From Amoebophrya sp. AT5.2 (taxonomy: Eukaryota; Sar; Dinophyceae; Syndiniales; Amoebophryaceae), in the NCBI GenBank assembly GCA_005223375.1, contig RXOD01004862.1:1-17674 (forward strand): 17,674 bases of DNA. Direction: 5' to 3'. The notes below the pieces were generated by a model, which ran no database searches, was not told the DNA's origin, and saw only the letters and a list, made by a program, of their open reading frames with translations. Position 1 is the stretch's first letter. The number at the start of each line of letters is the position of its first letter. The translations under genes were made by a program, and so were the position numbers. Below, in pieces: positions 17,330 to 17,674 of this stretch.

Positions 17330-17587
17330 TCAACAAAAGCAGCAGTACCTTATTTGTACGAGGGCGGGCCAGCGATGTACATGTACATCCTCGTACTCGT
17401 AGTGGTCGTGCATAAAGCATGCATCTAGAGTCTCCTGTGGCGCTTCGTGGGGTTGTGTTCTTTTCACGATTACACACGAAAAGTAAACTGAAGAGGGGAA
17501 GACGACAGACAGACTCAAGAAAAGGCTACGTCCGGTGAGACCGAATCCAAAAATCTCCTGCCCGCCCAGCACGAGCACGCGCGGCAT
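17330..17587 (-). CDS. Short ORF at right edge, 85 residues, unknown
   Basis: Not recognised. ATG 17587 lies in GGCATGCC. The N-terminus (MPRVLVLGGQEIFGFGLTG) is hydrophobic and coding-looking, followed by SLFLSLSVVFPSSVYFSCV, which could be a signal anchor or intron read-through. The end is Tyr/His/Cys-rich (EDVHVHRWPALVQIR, then YCCFC) and contains a GT donor-like site (ATAAG|GTACTG). It may be the first exon of a gene, or an artefact. Upstream to 17674 is mostly A/T-rich with a T homopolymer near 17655. Confidence 0.28.
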   Translation of the reverse strand: MPRVLVLGGQEIFGFGLTGRSLFLSLSVVFPSSVYFSCVIVKRTQPHEAPQETLDACFMHDHYEYEDVHVHRWPALVQIRYCCFC

Positions 17588-17674
17588 GCCAAGACAAGAG
17601 CACTTGTCGTGACTACAGCACAGAACGCTAAAAATACGCTTTCTGTTTCTTCATTTTTTTTTTTTTGGATTGGG

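Overview
This is nuclear DNA from a eukaryotic microbe. The genes carry spliceosomal GT-AG introns, the proteins are rich in Ser, Ala, Pro and Gly runs, and the recognisable families (LMBR1-type membrane protein, PP4 regulatory subunit 3, J-domain protein, GPI-transamidase subunit PIG-T) are eukaryotic. All confidently called genes lie on the minus strand, in close head-to-tail order. Six of the eight introns I could place have G as the first exon base after the acceptor AG. Same-strand gene runs and AG|G acceptors are known from dinoflagellate-lineage alveolates, so that is my best guess, but it is inference and not proven.

Layout, left to right (transcription runs right to left): the 5' part of an LMBR1-like multipass membrane protein (1175 down to the left edge); a poorly resolved stretch of short exon-like pieces (about 1296-2963), some with strong GTAAGT/GTAAGC donors; a seven-exon gene for protein phosphatase 4 regulatory subunit 3 (SMEK family, 10158 down to 3055, about 1988 residues), reconstructed here exon by exon with all phases matching; a possible plus-strand multi-exon gene (10470-11552), divergent from PP4R3 and convergent on the J-domain gene; a single-exon J-domain/coiled-coil protein (12567-11476); a small two-exon unknown gene (13973-13435); a single-exon PIG-T gene (17055-14797); and a short ORF at the right edge (17587-17330).

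The most unusual structure is a diverged duplication of about 510-520 bp. Copy A (12597-13103) lies just upstream of the J-domain gene and copy B (13977-14497) just upstream of the small unknown gene. The copies share a 24-bp identical block near the two start codons. They also share a minus-strand reading frame in which two indels are multiples of three. Other points to check are a 14-bp direct repeat bracketing the 86-bp intron of the small gene, a roughly 100-base stretch in PIG-T where the better codon bias is in the wrong frame, and several coding-looking frames interrupted by in-frame stops.

The recognised genes have unrelated housekeeping roles (phosphatase targeting, chaperone recruitment, GPI anchoring in the ER, membrane protein), so I see no operon-like pathway. 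No tRNA, rRNA, CRISPR array or recognisable transposase was seen.
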